A stretch of 64,000 bases of DNA from Planctomycetaceae bacterium (lineage in GTDB: Bacteria; Planctomycetota; Planctomycetia; Pirellulales; Pirellulaceae): assembly GCA_007694185.1 (NCBI GenBank), contig RECD01000144.1, positions 1 to 64,000 on the forward strand, read 5' to 3'. This document shows positions 8,302-17,721 of this stretch, piece by piece (within the stretch, counting starts at the first letter, position 1; every line of letters begins with the position of its first letter). Made by a program: the position numbers and the translations under genes. A model generated the notes under the pieces. That model had not been told where the DNA came from. It made no database searches and was given only the letters and a program-made list of their open reading frames with translations.

Positions 8302-10434
8302 ATGAATCACGACCATCACGACCATTGCCCTGCCTCGGGGCATGACCACTCGCATCCGCGGTGGGGCGGCGAATGGGTGCAAGTGGCGTTCGCGGTGGTC
8401 GCTGCGGTGTGCCTGATTGCCGGTTTGCTGAGCGGCTACCTGCTTCGCTCTGACGGCTTCGGCTTGGCAGACGGGTTGATCGCGATTTCTTACCTCGCGG
8501 GGGGATTCTTTGCGACCATCGAAGCCCTGCACGGCTTGCGAGCCGGTCGATTTCAAATCGATTTTTTGATGGTTCTGGCTGCCATCGGCGCCGCCTACAT
8601 CGGGCATGCCGAGGAAGGCGCTTTGCTGCTGGTCCTGTTCAGTCTCGGGCATGCCGCCGAGGACTACGCGATGGGACGGGCCAAGCGTTCGATCGAAGCA
8701 CTTGCCGAGCTGCGACCGACCACCGCCACGCTGATCGACGAGCGAAGCGGCGAGACCAAGGACGTGCCGGTCGAGGAACTGAAAATTGGCGACACCGTCA
8801 TCGTGAGGCCTGACAGCCGAATCGCTGCCGATGGCGTCGTCGTGCAGGGCGAAAGCAGTGTCGACCAATCGACCGTGACCGGGGAGAGTCTGCCGGTGGA
8901 CAAGTTGCCGGTCGAGGATTTCGATTCGATCCGTGACAACTGGCAGAGCTTGGCCGGGGAACACAAACTCTTCGCCGGCACGATCAACGGCGCCGGCGCG
9001 ATGCGCTTGCGGGTCACCCGCACGGCAGACGACATGACGTTGGCGCGGGTGATGCGATTGGTGACCGAGGCCAAGACGCATCGCAGCCCCACGCAGCGGT
9101 TGACCGACACTTTGGAAAGGCGGTTCGTCCCGGCCATCCTGGTGCTGGTGTTTTCCTTGCCGTTGGCCTATTTGGTAATCGACGAACCTTTCTCCGCTAG
9201 CCTCTACCGTGCGATCGCGGTGTTGGTCGGGGCCAGTCCCTGCGCGTTGGCGCTTGCGACGCCCAGCGCCGTGCTCAGCGCCGTCGCCCGTGGCGGTCGG
9301 GACGGCGTGCTGTTCAAAGGGGGCGGCCCGTTGGAACTGCTGGGCCAAGTCGAGGTCATCGCGTTCGACAAAACGGGGACGCTGACGGTCGGCAAACCGG
9401 AAGTGGTCGACGTCATCCTCGCGCCGGGCCGCACGCGGGGCGAGCTGCTCGACATCGCCGCCGAGGCGGAAACGTTGAGCGACCACCCGTTGGCGGGCGC
9501 TGTCGTGCGGGCGGCGGAGGCGGAAGCGGCGGCGACTCCAACTCGTCGGTTCGATTCGGCGGATTCTACCGGCCAGGACGTTACGGCGGGGGCAAGTCCC
9601 GAGCCTGAGGAAGGAGCGGAAGTGGCCCAGGTTGAGCGGATTACCGGCAAGGGGATTCGCGCGAGCCTCGCGGCGGGCACCGTCTGGATCGGCAACGCGC
9701 GACTCTTTCGTGAGCCGGCGGACGACGCCGAGGGGAAAACCCCGCCGCCGCTTCCCGATTGGGTCCTGCATGCCGACGAATCGCTCCAGGCCCAAGGCCG
9801 TTCTACGATGATCGTCTGTTGGCGAGGAGAATTTTTGGGGGTGATCGGGGTGGCCGACGTCGCCCGTCAGACGGCCGCAGAAATGATCCGGACGCTCCGC
9901 CAGATCGGTATCCGCCGGATGGTGATGCTCAGCGGCGACAACCAACGGGCCGCCCAGGCGATCGCGGATGAACTCGGGATCGATGAGGTTTTTGGCGACC
10001 TGTCGCCGGAGGACAAGCTCGATGCGGTCGGTCGGCTCGCGGGGCAGACGCCGGTCGCGATGATCGGCGACGGTGTCAACGACGCGCCGGCGTTGGCCGC
10101 CGCGACCGTGTCGATCGCGATGGGGGCGGCCGGTTCGGACGTGGCTTTGGAAACGGCCGATGTCGCGCTGATGGCCGACGACCTTTCCCGCTTGCCCTTT
10201 GCCGTTTCGCTCAGCCGCCAAGCCTCTCGTGTGATCCGGCAAAACCTGTGGATCAGCCTGGGCATGATCGCGGTGCTTGTGCCCGCTGCGATATTCGGAT
10301 TGCAATTGGCCGTCGCGGTCGTTTTCCACGAGGGTTCGACTCTGGTGGTCGTCCTGAACGCGCTCCGTCTGCTCGCTTTCCGTCCGCCCGTCGCGGCCGA
10401 TTCCGGAGGGCTTTCCGAAGACGCGGTGGCTTAG
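8302..10434 (+). CDS. P1B-type heavy-metal ATPase (SPC subtype, P1B-4)
   Basis: A metal-exporting P-type ATPase of 710 residues. I start it at ATG 8302, which gives a histidine-rich N-terminus (MNHDHHDHCPASGHDHSHP) instead of a 54-residue extension that looks like translated intergenic DNA. Key motifs are SPC at 312-314 in the metal-binding membrane helix, the phosphorylated aspartate D356 in DKTGT, the HP locus (DHPLAGAVV), and the hinge GDGVNDAP around D590. A C-terminal HEGST(L/V)VVVLN segment and the SPC motif together mark the P1B-4 group, associated with Co, Zn or Cd export. There is no CxxC metal-binding domain; the histidine-rich tail may take its place. Its stop codon overlaps the convergent methyltransferase by 4 bp. 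Confidence 0.92.
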   Translation: MNHDHHDHCPASGHDHSHPRWGGEWVQVAFAVVAAVCLIAGLLSGYLLRSDGFGLADGLIAISYLAGGFFATIEALHGLRAGRFQIDFLMVLAAIGAAYIGHAEEGALLLVLFSLGHAAEDYAMGRAKRSIEALAELRPTTATLIDERSGETKDVPVEELKIGDTVIVRPDSRIAADGVVVQGESSVDQSTVTGESLPVDKLPVEDFDSIRDNWQSLAGEHKLFAGTINGAGAMRLRVTRTADDMTLARVMRLVTEAKTHRSPTQRLTDTLERRFVPAILVLVFSLPLAYLVIDEPFSASLYRAIAVLVGASPCALALATPSAVLSAVARGGRDGVLFKGGGPLELLGQVEVIAFDKTGTLTVGKPEVVDVILAPGRTRGELLDIAAEAETLSDHPLAGAVVRAAEAEAAATPTRRFDSADSTGQDVTAGASPEPEEGAEVAQVERITGKGIRASLAAGTVWIGNARLFREPADDAEGKTPPPLPDWVLHADESLQAQGRSTMIVCWRGEFLGVIGVADVARQTAAEMIRTLRQIGIRRMVMLSGDNQRAAQAIADELGIDEVFGDLSPEDKLDAVGRLAGQTPVAMIGDGVNDAPALAAATVSIAMGAAGSDVALETADVALMADDLSRLPFAVSLSRQASRVIRQNLWISLGMIAVLVPAAIFGLQLAVAVVFHEGSTLVVVLNALRLLAFRPPVAADSGGLSEDAVA

Positions 10435-11009
10435 AGGCGACAGCGGTAGACGAACGCCGGCGGCACGTTGCGCCACACGGTCGGGCTGCGACGGACTTCG
10501 CCGAACGTCGAATGCAAACGCTTCGCGAAGCGGCGACCGGCTGGCAGCAGCACCCCCTGCCAGTACGCGAAGGTAGCGAACTGCCCCCCGGGACGGAGGA
10601 CGCGGAGCATCGCGTCGAAGCATTCGTTCTGGAGTGATTCCGGAAAGGCGGCCCAAGGTAAGCCGCACAGGATGGCATCGACCTGGTCGATCCCTTGGTC
10701 GCGGCAAAGTTTTTCGACGTCGGCGACACTCGCTTCCAGCACGACCGCATCGGGACAGCGGGCACGGGTCCGTGACGCCAATTCGGGCGATTTTTCAATG
10801 GAAAAGAAACGGCTCTCCGGCCGCAGGCACTCGCCGATCCGCTCGGTAAACACGCCGGTACCCGGGCCGTATTCGATCACCGCTCGGGCCGATTCCCAAT
10901 CGACGCTGCGGACCATCATCTCCGCCAAGCCGGGACTGCTGGGCAGGACCGCGCCGACCTGGATCGGATTGCGGATGAAGTTGCGAAAGAACGTGGACGC
11001 GTCGGACAT
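10431..11009 (-). CDS. Class I SAM-dependent methyltransferase (phospholipid N-methyltransferase-like)
   Basis: A small Rossmann-fold methyltransferase of 192 residues from the ATG at 11009. The opening FFRNFIRNPIQVGAVLPSS, followed by the SAM-binding motif I (VIEYGPGTGVFTE), is typical of the PmtA/rRNA-dimethylase-like group that methylates phosphatidylethanolamine. Motif II-like DAILCGLPWA and a late GGQFATFAYWQG follow. The substrate is therefore possibly a membrane phospholipid, but short enzymes of this group are often unassigned. An in-frame 40-residue extension to 11129 exists but is arginine- and serine-rich with no homology-like features. It lies between the convergent metal ATPase and the sdh operon. 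Confidence 0.8.
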   Translation of the reverse strand: MSDASTFFRNFIRNPIQVGAVLPSSPGLAEMMVRSVDWESARAVIEYGPGTGVFTERIGECLRPESRFFSIEKSPELASRTRARCPDAVVLEASVADVEKLCRDQGIDQVDAILCGLPWAAFPESLQNECFDAMLRVLRPGGQFATFAYWQGVLLPAGRRFAKRLHSTFGEVRRSPTVWRNVPPAFVYRCRL

Positions 11010-11076
11010 CGAGACGAGGGCTAAGTCGGATGCTGGGAAACGGTCTTCATAGCCGCTACGTCGCGACGGGCGGTGG

Positions 11077-11931
11077 TCAGGATTCGAACCACTTCTTGAT
11101 CGCCGCGACGGTGGTCGCTCGACCGGCACGCGCGATCGAAGTGGTCAACGGGATTTCCTTGGGACAGACGGCGACGCAGTTCTGGGCATTCCCGCAAGTC
11201 GCGACTCCGCCCGGGCCACTCAGGGCGTCGAGGCGATCGCCGGCTAGCGCCTTGCCGGTAGGATTCTGGTTGAACAGCATCGCTTGGCTGATCGCGTGCG
11301 CCCCCACGAAGGCGTTATCGAACGCGGCCAATTTGCGGGCTTCAAACTGTTCTGCGGATTCCCCGGTTTCCCGCTGCAATTCGATCTTGTTGAATTGCGG
11401 GCACGCATCCAGGCAGCACCCACAACTCATGCATTGGCTGAGTGGGTAGGCCCGTTCCTGGTCGGATCGGGGGATTCGCTCGCCGGGACCGAGGTCATAG
11501 TAGCTGTCGACCGGGACCCAGGCCTTGACCCGTTGCAGCGCCCGGAACAGGCGTTGCCGGTCGACCATCAGGTCGCGGATGACAGGGAACTTTTGCATCG
11601 GTTCCAGGACGATCTCGTCCGGGTTCTCGACCAGCAGGTGGTCGACCAAGGCGCTGCAACTTTGCCGGACTCGCCCGTTGATGACCATCGTGCAAGAGCC
11701 GCAGACCTCTTCCAAACAGCCGCAATCCCAGGCGACCGGGGAGACCTTTTTGCCGTCGACCGTTTGGCCTTTGGCGGCAATCTTTTGCAGCACGCTGATG
11801 ACGTTCATCTCGCGTTCGTAGGCGATCTCGAACAACTCCCAGTAGGGTTCCTTGCCCGGGCCGTCCTGACGTTGGACGCGAACACGGATGTGAGTCGGAC
11901 GGTTCTTCGGCGACAGGACAGGGGCGATCAC
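11077..11931 (-). CDS. sdhB: Succinate dehydrogenase/fumarate reductase iron-sulfur subunit
   Basis: The iron-sulfur subunit (284 residues) that passes electrons from the flavoprotein to the membrane anchor in respiratory complex II. The plant-type [2Fe-2S] cluster ligands are in CGCLEEVCGSC plus a later cysteine (VRQSC). The C-terminal ferredoxin-like half has CMSCGCCLDACP and CGNAQNCVAVCP for the [4Fe-4S] and [3Fe-4S] clusters. It is the last gene of an sdhC-sdhA-sdhB operon, 55 bp after sdhA, an order found in b558-type complexes. The last codons (AAG TGG TTC GAA TCC) happen to look like the T-arm of a tRNA, but they are coding. Confidence 0.95.
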   Translation of the reverse strand: MIAPVLSPKNRPTHIRVRVQRQDGPGKEPYWELFEIAYEREMNVISVLQKIAAKGQTVDGKKVSPVAWDCGCLEEVCGSCTMVINGRVRQSCSALVDHLLVENPDEIVLEPMQKFPVIRDLMVDRQRLFRALQRVKAWVPVDSYYDLGPGERIPRSDQERAYPLSQCMSCGCCLDACPQFNKIELQRETGESAEQFEARKLAAFDNAFVGAHAISQAMLFNQNPTGKALAGDRLDALSGPGGVATCGNAQNCVAVCPKEIPLTTSIARAGRATTVAAIKKWFES

Positions 11932-11986
11932 GGCGAAAACCCTCCAGGTGAAAAATGCGAAAACGGAATGACGAAAGGGTGACGAA

Positions 11987-13972
11987 TCAGCCGGCGGATG
12001 GGGCGGCTTGGGGTTCGGCCAGCCGCGCGGCGGCCCGTTCCTTCCAAACCTCTTCGATCGCGTCGGCGCCGACCAAGCCGTACAACCGCGGTCGCGGGGG
12101 AATCAGGGACGTATCCACGTCCTCGTAGCTCATCTTCGGCTGATTACCCGTCGCGTCCCATTCGGCGATCGTGCTCTTGAGGAACTTGCGATTATTCGCC
12201 TCGAACTCGTCGCACCACTGTTCCGCTTGTCGGCGTCGTTCGACGGGCTCTTCGGACGTCAGGCTGGGCTTTTCGAAGTCGGGTTTGTAGTGGGCGCCTC
12301 GGCACTCGTCACGGAGCAACGCGCCGTGCAGCAGCGATTTGGCCAACGGGAACATGTCCTGCACCGACTTGGCGAAGATCACGTTTTGGTTGGTCCAATT
12401 CCCGCCATCGGAGAGGCTGACCCGCATCGCCCGCTCGTGCAGCTCGTCAACATGTGAGATCGCTTCTCGCAGTTGATCGTTGCGTCGCACCACGGTCGCG
12501 GTTCGCGTCATCACGTCGCCCAGTTCCTGGTGGATCAGGTATGGGTTTTCGTCGCCGGTGGCGTCGTTCAAGAGCCGTTGATGGCGTGTCTTCTGGGCCC
12601 CCACCGAGGCGTCGACCAGCGACGAGGGGATTTCCGCGTGACCGCCCTGCTGGTTGGCCGCGTAATTCACGATGGACGGGCCGACGAACAGGCCGGAGAA
12701 GATGCACGACAGCAGCGAGTTCGCACCCAGCCGATTGGCACCGTGGTAGTGGTAATCGCATTCGCCGATCGCGTAGAGCCCCTCGATGTTGGTCATCTGG
12801 TTACGTGGTGCCCCCATCAGCAGGCCGCCATCGCCCGACTTGACATAATCGGCCCACAGCCCGCCCATGCTGTAGTGGACGGCGGGGAAGATCTTCATCG
12901 GTTCGAATCGCGGGTCGACCCCTTGGAACTTCTCGTAAATCTCGAGGATCCCGCCTAGCTTGCGATCCAATTCGGCCTTGGGGATATGCGTCAGATCGAG
13001 GTAGACGGACATCCGATCGTTTTCGACGCTCAGCCCCTCGTTGACGCAGATGTCGAAAATCTCGCGGGTCGCGATGTCGCGAGGAACCAAATTGCCGTAT
13101 TTCGGGTAACGTTCTTCCAGGAAGTAGAAACGATCGGCGGCGGGAATGTCTTTTGGCGCTCGGGCGTCATGCGGTTTGCGAGGTACCCAGACTCGGCCGC
13201 CTTCACCCCGCGCCGATTCGCTCATCAGCCGCAGCTTGTCCGCGCCGGGGATCGCGGTCGGGTGGACCTGAATGAACTCCGCGTTGGCGTAGCGGGCTCC
13301 GGCTTGGAAGCATCGGCTGGCGGCGCTGCCGGTGCAGAAGACGCTCATCGTGCTCTTGCCGAACAACAAGCCGCAGCCGCCGGTGGCGACGATCGCCGCG
13401 TCGGCTGGAAAGCCGCGGATCTCCATCGACACCATATCTTGGGCGACGACGCCACGGCAACGTCCCTGTTCGTCTTGGATCGGGCCCAAGAAATCCCAAA
13501 ATTCGTACTTCTTGACCAACCCTTCCGCTTCGCGGCGCCGGACCTGTTCGTCCAGGGCGTACAGCAATTGCTGGCCCGTCGTCGCACCGGAGAAGGCGGT
13601 CCGCTTGTAGAGGGTTCCGCCGAAGCGGCGGCGGTCGATGAAGCCTTCCCCGGTGCGATTGAAGGGGACGCCCAAGCGGTCCATCAGGTCGATGACCTTG
13701 GGGGCCCAGAAAGCCATCTCTTTGCAGGGCGGTTGGTGATTCAGAAAGTCACCGCCGTAAACCGTGTCGTCCAGGTGCTTCCACTCGCTGTCACCGAGTT
13801 GTCGGGTCTGGTCGTTACAGCTATTGATGCCGCCTTGGGCGCAGACGCTGTGCGAACGTTTGACGGGTGTGAGGCTAATCAAATCGACCTTCACGCCCAG
13901 TTCGGCCAACTTCATCGTCGCGGCCAAACCGGCCAACCCGCCTCCGACGACGACGACTCGATGCTGTGCCAT
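11987..13972 (-). CDS. sdhA: Succinate dehydrogenase/fumarate reductase flavoprotein subunit
   Basis: The FAD-carrying catalytic subunit of complex II, 661 residues. The dinucleotide-binding motif VVVVGGGLAGLAA is at residues 6-18. The histidine expected to bind FAD covalently is H41, in RSHSVCAQGG. The substrate-binding region includes FIQVHPTAIPG, the ESARGEGGRVW loop and the capping-domain HYSMGGLW. The length and the long C-terminal helical domain match the b558-type (Bacteroidetes/epsilon-like) enzymes rather than the mitochondrial type. It sits between sdhC and sdhB, reading leftwards. A 190-bp gap with two perfect hairpins separates it from sdhC, which may uncouple expression of the anchor from that of the catalytic subunits. 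Confidence 0.96.
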   Translation of the reverse strand: MAQHRVVVVGGGLAGLAATMKLAELGVKVDLISLTPVKRSHSVCAQGGINSCNDQTRQLGDSEWKHLDDTVYGGDFLNHQPPCKEMAFWAPKVIDLMDRLGVPFNRTGEGFIDRRRFGGTLYKRTAFSGATTGQQLLYALDEQVRRREAEGLVKKYEFWDFLGPIQDEQGRCRGVVAQDMVSMEIRGFPADAAIVATGGCGLLFGKSTMSVFCTGSAASRCFQAGARYANAEFIQVHPTAIPGADKLRLMSESARGEGGRVWVPRKPHDARAPKDIPAADRFYFLEERYPKYGNLVPRDIATREIFDICVNEGLSVENDRMSVYLDLTHIPKAELDRKLGGILEIYEKFQGVDPRFEPMKIFPAVHYSMGGLWADYVKSGDGGLLMGAPRNQMTNIEGLYAIGECDYHYHGANRLGANSLLSCIFSGLFVGPSIVNYAANQQGGHAEIPSSLVDASVGAQKTRHQRLLNDATGDENPYLIHQELGDVMTRTATVVRRNDQLREAISHVDELHERAMRVSLSDGGNWTNQNVIFAKSVQDMFPLAKSLLHGALLRDECRGAHYKPDFEKPSLTSEEPVERRRQAEQWCDEFEANNRKFLKSTIAEWDATGNQPKMSYEDVDTSLIPPRPRLYGLVGADAIEEVWKERAAARLAEPQAAPSAG

Positions 13973-14162
13973 GATGGATCACTCCGAAGATGCCCGCCGA
14001 GATGGCGGTGATGTGGTACGCGTTCGTTATGAAATCGGACGTTGAATCACGGAAACTCGCGGTCGGCTGAGCGATGCCCCGCTCAGACCATTACCCGTGG
14101 GCGGTCCGGATCGGACCGCAAATGACTGCTGTGCTAACCGCAACCGGGAGGGGGATATTCAC
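13973..14162 (-). other. sdhC-sdhA intercistronic region with two hairpins
   Basis: There is no gene in these 190 bases. Two inverted repeats stand out: CTGAGC at 14067-14072 pairing with GCTCAG at 14081-14086, and GCGGTCC at 14101-14107 pairing with GGACCGC at 14113-14119. Neither is followed by a clear T-run, so they look more like mRNA-stabilising or attenuating structures than a full terminator. Confidence 0.45.
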
Positions 14163-15011
14163 TCACTGAGCCGCGTCCGTCGGTTCGACGGCTGAGGCTG
14201 GTGGTTGTGCGACAACCGGGTCGGGTTGGGTTCGCTTCTTGGTGCTCAGCGGCACCCAGCCGGCTTCGACGTTCGCCCGGTACATCCGGTCTTCGATCGC
14301 CTTAGCCTCGGCCGGATCGGTCGAGATCGCACCCCACCAGGCGCTGGTACCGATTACCAACAGGACGACGCCAAACGCGGTGCAAACCTTGAGTGCCCGT
14401 GCCTGAGCCTTCGCCGAAATCCACAAGCCCCACGTGATGCCCGAAGTCCACAAGCCGTTGGCCAAGTGGAATACGCAGGCCCAGACGCCAATCAGGTAAA
14501 AGGCCTGCCAGAACAGACTGTTCATCGCGATCGCCAAGGTGCTGGCGGCGTTGTAGGCCCGAAATTGTGCGAAGCCGTAACGTTCCCCCAATTCGACCCA
14601 GGGGGTCATGTGGACCCAACCGTGGAGGTGCCAGACGTGCATCATCAGGTAGACGAAAGCGATCAAGCCGGTGATCCGTTGCCAAAAGTAGCGACGGTTG
14701 CTGGCGTATTTGTAATGCGATGTGTTGCTGTGGCCGGTCCGAGCGATCCAGATGCCGATGATGGCGTGGAACAGCAGCGGGGCAAAGATGAATCCCCACT
14801 CGACGACCGGCAGCAACGCGCCGAGCGAGTGGATCATGTAGACGGCTTTTTGGAACGTCTCGGTGCCGTTCAAGATGCTGGCGTTGGTCGTCAGGTGGAC
14901 GACCATGTAGGCGCCCAGCGGGACGATACCGGTCAGCGAGTGCAACCGCCGAATGGCGAACTCGTGCCGGATGAAAAAAGAAGTCGATGGCGTGCCGGGA
15001 TCGGGTGACAT
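14163..15011 (-). CDS. sdhC: Succinate dehydrogenase cytochrome b558 subunit
   Basis: The membrane anchor of complex II, 282 residues from the ATG at 15011. The frame is open further upstream to 15239, but that extension has no membrane-protein character. Five hydrophobic segments can be followed, the first at LHSLTGIVPLGAYMVVHL with an anchor histidine, and others at WGFIFAPLLFHAIIGIWI, ITGLIAFVYLMMHVWHLH, FYLIGVWACVFHLANGLW and VCTAFGVVLLVIGT. The repeated histidines in these helices are the expected ligands of two b hemes in the di-heme b558 type. The C-terminus is proline- and alanine-rich. It is the first gene of the sdh operon and is divergent from fhcD, with 287 bp of shared upstream DNA. 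Confidence 0.93.
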   Translation of the reverse strand: MSPDPGTPSTSFFIRHEFAIRRLHSLTGIVPLGAYMVVHLTTNASILNGTETFQKAVYMIHSLGALLPVVEWGFIFAPLLFHAIIGIWIARTGHSNTSHYKYASNRRYFWQRITGLIAFVYLMMHVWHLHGWVHMTPWVELGERYGFAQFRAYNAASTLAIAMNSLFWQAFYLIGVWACVFHLANGLWTSGITWGLWISAKAQARALKVCTAFGVVLLVIGTSAWWGAISTDPAEAKAIEDRMYRANVEAGWVPLSTKKRTQPDPVVAQPPASAVEPTDAAQ

Positions 15012-15298
15012 GTCGTTCTGTTGGGAGTGGCGATGGCCGGGCGGTGACGCCGGAGGGAACCGCAAAAGCACCCCACCGAACAACGTCAACTCGCCGATTC
15101 GCTCGACAGTGTAATTTTGGCACTGTTCAGAGGATACCCTCAGGGCGACAAATACCCGCCAGCTCCTCCATTTTGAGACCCGTGCGGCGGCTGGCGGGAT
15201 CGATTTTGGCGGTCGGTGCGGTACTCGAAAGCCAAGCATTTCGTTATGCTCCGAGCCGTCCGATGTGATCCCGAGTGTCCTGCCCCGAGGCCCCCGAC

Positions 15299-16222
15299 AT
15301 GCTCGACCTGCGACAACTTGTCGACGACACGTACGCGGAGGGATTCCGCAGCCTGTACGGCGAGATCCTGTTGACCGGCCGCGATCGGACTTGGTTGGGG
15401 CATGCCGTCGCGGCGGTCACGGGCCATGCCAGCAGCACGATTTTGTGCGATTGCGAAGCCGGAGTGGGGGGCTGGGTCGACGCGGCCGACACGCCGGACG
15501 GTCGCCCGGGCGCGATCGTTCAATTCCACGTTCCCCGGTTTCGCAAGGATCGTCGCGAGCACCTCGAAAAGGTGATGCTGGCAAGGATCAGCCAGAACGC
15601 GTTGACCTGTCCCACGATTCGCTGCTTCAACCGGCTCGACACCCCTGATTTTTTCAAGTTGGGACGAAAAATCGCCCTGTTCGGCGACGGCTACCAGTTC
15701 CGTGACGTGCGGCATGGCGAGCGGGGTTGGGTGATTCCGATCTTGGGAGGTGAATTTTTCCTGTCCCGCCGATTCGGCTCGATGGACGGCGTGATGGGAG
15801 GCAACTTGTGGTTTTTCGGGACGACTGAGGATGCGGCGATCCTGGCGGCGCAGCGGGCCGCCGAGGCGGTCGAGTCGGTCCCCGACACGATCACGCCTTT
15901 TCCAGGTGGGGTCGCGGCCAGCGGCAGCAAGGCGGGGAGCCGTTACAGTTTCATGATCGCCAGCACCTACGCCGAGTACTGCCCGACGCTGCGGGATCGC
16001 CTGGGCGAGCGTTCCAAGTTGCCCGCAGGGGTCCGGTCGGTGATGGAAATCATCATCAACGGCCGCGACTTAGGGTCGCTTCAGGCGGCGACTCGGGCCG
16101 CGATCTTGGCGGCGGCTGACACTCCCGGCTTGGCCAAGATCAGTGCCGGAAACTACGGCGGTCGGCTGGGCAAGACCTTCGTGCATCTGCACGAAGTGAT
16201 CTCGGATCAGATCGGCGGCTGA
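15299..16222 (+). CDS. fhcD: Formylmethanofuran:tetrahydromethanopterin formyltransferase
   Basis: An enzyme of the methanopterin-linked C1 pathway (Ftr/FhcD), 307 residues, close to the usual length. It moves the formyl group between tetrahydromethanopterin and methanofuran. In methylotrophs and planctomycetes it works in the Fhc formyltransferase/hydrolase complex that oxidises formaldehyde to formate. Family features include an early segment ending RDRTWLGHAVAAVTGHA, the conserved CDCEAGVGGW, RISQNALTCPTIRCFN and a late SAGNYGGRLGKTFVHL. I chose ATG 15299 over the in-frame GTG 15275 because it matches the family's N-terminus (MLDLRQLVDDTYAEGF). The other fhc genes and the dehydrogenase and cyclohydrolase of the pathway are not in the window, so the set is scattered in this genome. 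Confidence 0.93.
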   Translation: MLDLRQLVDDTYAEGFRSLYGEILLTGRDRTWLGHAVAAVTGHASSTILCDCEAGVGGWVDAADTPDGRPGAIVQFHVPRFRKDRREHLEKVMLARISQNALTCPTIRCFNRLDTPDFFKLGRKIALFGDGYQFRDVRHGERGWVIPILGGEFFLSRRFGSMDGVMGGNLWFFGTTEDAAILAAQRAAEAVESVPDTITPFPGGVAASGSKAGSRYSFMIASTYAEYCPTLRDRLGERSKLPAGVRSVMEIIINGRDLGSLQAATRAAILAAADTPGLAKISAGNYGGRLGKTFVHLHEVISDQIGG

Positions 16223-16267
16223 CGCCCCCGACGCACCGCCCGGCAGAGGTAGGTGTCGGACGGTTAA

Positions 16268-17494
16268 TCAGCCGGCGGAGGATTCGTCCCTGTGGGGCTC
16301 GGCGGCAGCCGATTCGTCGGGCAGCAGTAACGCCAAGGCGACGCGGCAGGCATCCAGGTAGTCGGGGATCGACAGCGTTTCCTCCGCCGTGTGGATGTCG
16401 CATTGGCCGCAACCCAGCGTGACCGCGGGGATGCCGTGGCGGTTTAGCCAGTTGGCATCGAGCCCACCGTTGGTGACTTCGCCGTACGGTTCGCGGCCGA
16501 CCGCGCGGATCGCCCGGTCGGCGGCGAGCACGGTCGGGTGGTCGGGGGGGAGGCGGAACGCTTCGTAATCAACCGACGTGTCGATTTCGACCCTGCCGGT
16601 CACCCCGGTGTCCGTGGCGATTTCGGCCGCGGCCGACCGAAACGCTTTGGTGATTTCCTCGACGATGCGTGATCGCATCGCCGGGTCATGGCTGCGGGCT
16701 TCCGCCCGCAACTTCACCAGCGGCGTGATCACGTTGGTCGCATCGCCTCCGGAAATCACGCCGACGTTGGCGGTGCCGCTTCCCAGACCCGGTTTCTGAA
16801 CCGCTCCCAACCAACCGTCTCGATACAGCCCGTCGATCGCCCGGGCCGCCATCACGATCGCGCTGGCGCCCGTCTGAGGGGCGACGCCGGCGTGCGCTGG
16901 GACGCCATGAATGACGATCGTCATCCGTTCCCCACCGGTCGCGCCGAGGGTCAATTTTTCCACTCGTCCGCCATCGAAATTGAAGGCCCGGTCGATCGGG
17001 CCCAATAGCTTGGCGTCGAGATACCGAGCGCCGCACAAGCCGATCTCCTCCTGAATGCAGAACAGCAGCTTGATCGGGGCATGTGGGCGGCCGGACGCGA
17101 GCAGCTCGGTGACCGCAGTCACGATCGCGGCACAGCCGGCCCGGTCGTCAGCCCCCAAACCGGTCGACTCGCGAACGCTCTTGACCGAATCGCCGTCGAC
17201 AACCGGTGTGCTCCCCTGGCAGATCGGGACCGTGTCCGCGTGAGCCGAAAGGAGCGTCGTCGGGCCTGCGACGGTGCCCGGCAAATCGACGATCAAGTTT
17301 CCGACTTCCCCGCCGATCGGGCTGCGGCAATTGGCGTCATCAAAGCGAATCCGACGCTCGTCCACGCCGGCGGTGCGGAGCAGCCCGATGATCCGATTCA
17401 TCACGTCGCGTTCTTTACCGCTGATCCCATCGATCGCGGCCAGGGTCAGAAACCGATTCAGAGCGGCGGGCGTGTCGATTTCGATCGTTGGCAT
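16268..17494 (-). CDS. M20-family metallopeptidase (peptidase T-like)
   Basis: A co-catalytic zinc aminopeptidase of the M20 family, 408 residues. The first metal motif is SAHADTVP, the bridging aspartate is in GLGADDRAGCAAIV, and the catalytic and zinc glutamates are in CIQEEIGLCGA. The dimerisation domain lies in the middle (GVPAHAGVAPQTG), and a late histidine (CGQCDIHTAEE) completes the site. The arrangement is most like PepT and PepT-like tripeptidases, so the enzyme probably trims short peptides in the cytoplasm. It is convergent with fhcD, and its start lies 227 bp from the rlmN start on the opposite strand. The C-terminus is extended by about 15 polar residues. Confidence 0.87.
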   Translation of the reverse strand: MPTIEIDTPAALNRFLTLAAIDGISGKERDVMNRIIGLLRTAGVDERRIRFDDANCRSPIGGEVGNLIVDLPGTVAGPTTLLSAHADTVPICQGSTPVVDGDSVKSVRESTGLGADDRAGCAAIVTAVTELLASGRPHAPIKLLFCIQEEIGLCGARYLDAKLLGPIDRAFNFDGGRVEKLTLGATGGERMTIVIHGVPAHAGVAPQTGASAIVMAARAIDGLYRDGWLGAVQKPGLGSGTANVGVISGGDATNVITPLVKLRAEARSHDPAMRSRIVEEITKAFRSAAAEIATDTGVTGRVEIDTSVDYEAFRLPPDHPTVLAADRAIRAVGREPYGEVTNGGLDANWLNRHGIPAVTLGCGQCDIHTAEETLSIPDYLDACRVALALLLPDESAAAEPHRDESSAG

Positions 17495-17721
17495 GATTAA
17501 ACGCCCGGAGCGAGCGGGTTGAGATGAATACCGGACGGGCGAGCCCGTGCCGCGCTCGGATGGAGCCGGCCGCCCTGTCGGCTTTCGGGGCCGATTCGCG
17601 GATGCATCCGATTAGGCGGTGCGGAGAACCGTGGCTTGCCTACAATAGCGGACGGCTTCCGGTCGGCAAGCGCCCGCGGTTGGCCGAGCCCATTCGTTCC
17701 CATTTTCACCGATTGCTCCTG

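Noticed and set aside
8200-10707. 835-residue open frame on the minus strand
   Set aside because: Antisense shadow of the P1B ATPase; its translation is rich in R, H, P and Q and has no domain.
11061-11100. Possible tRNA 3' half (GGTTCGAATCC followed by a CCACCG-like end on the minus strand)
   Set aside because: These bases are the last codons and stop of sdhB (KWFES-stop). No acceptor, D or anticodon arm can be folded upstream.
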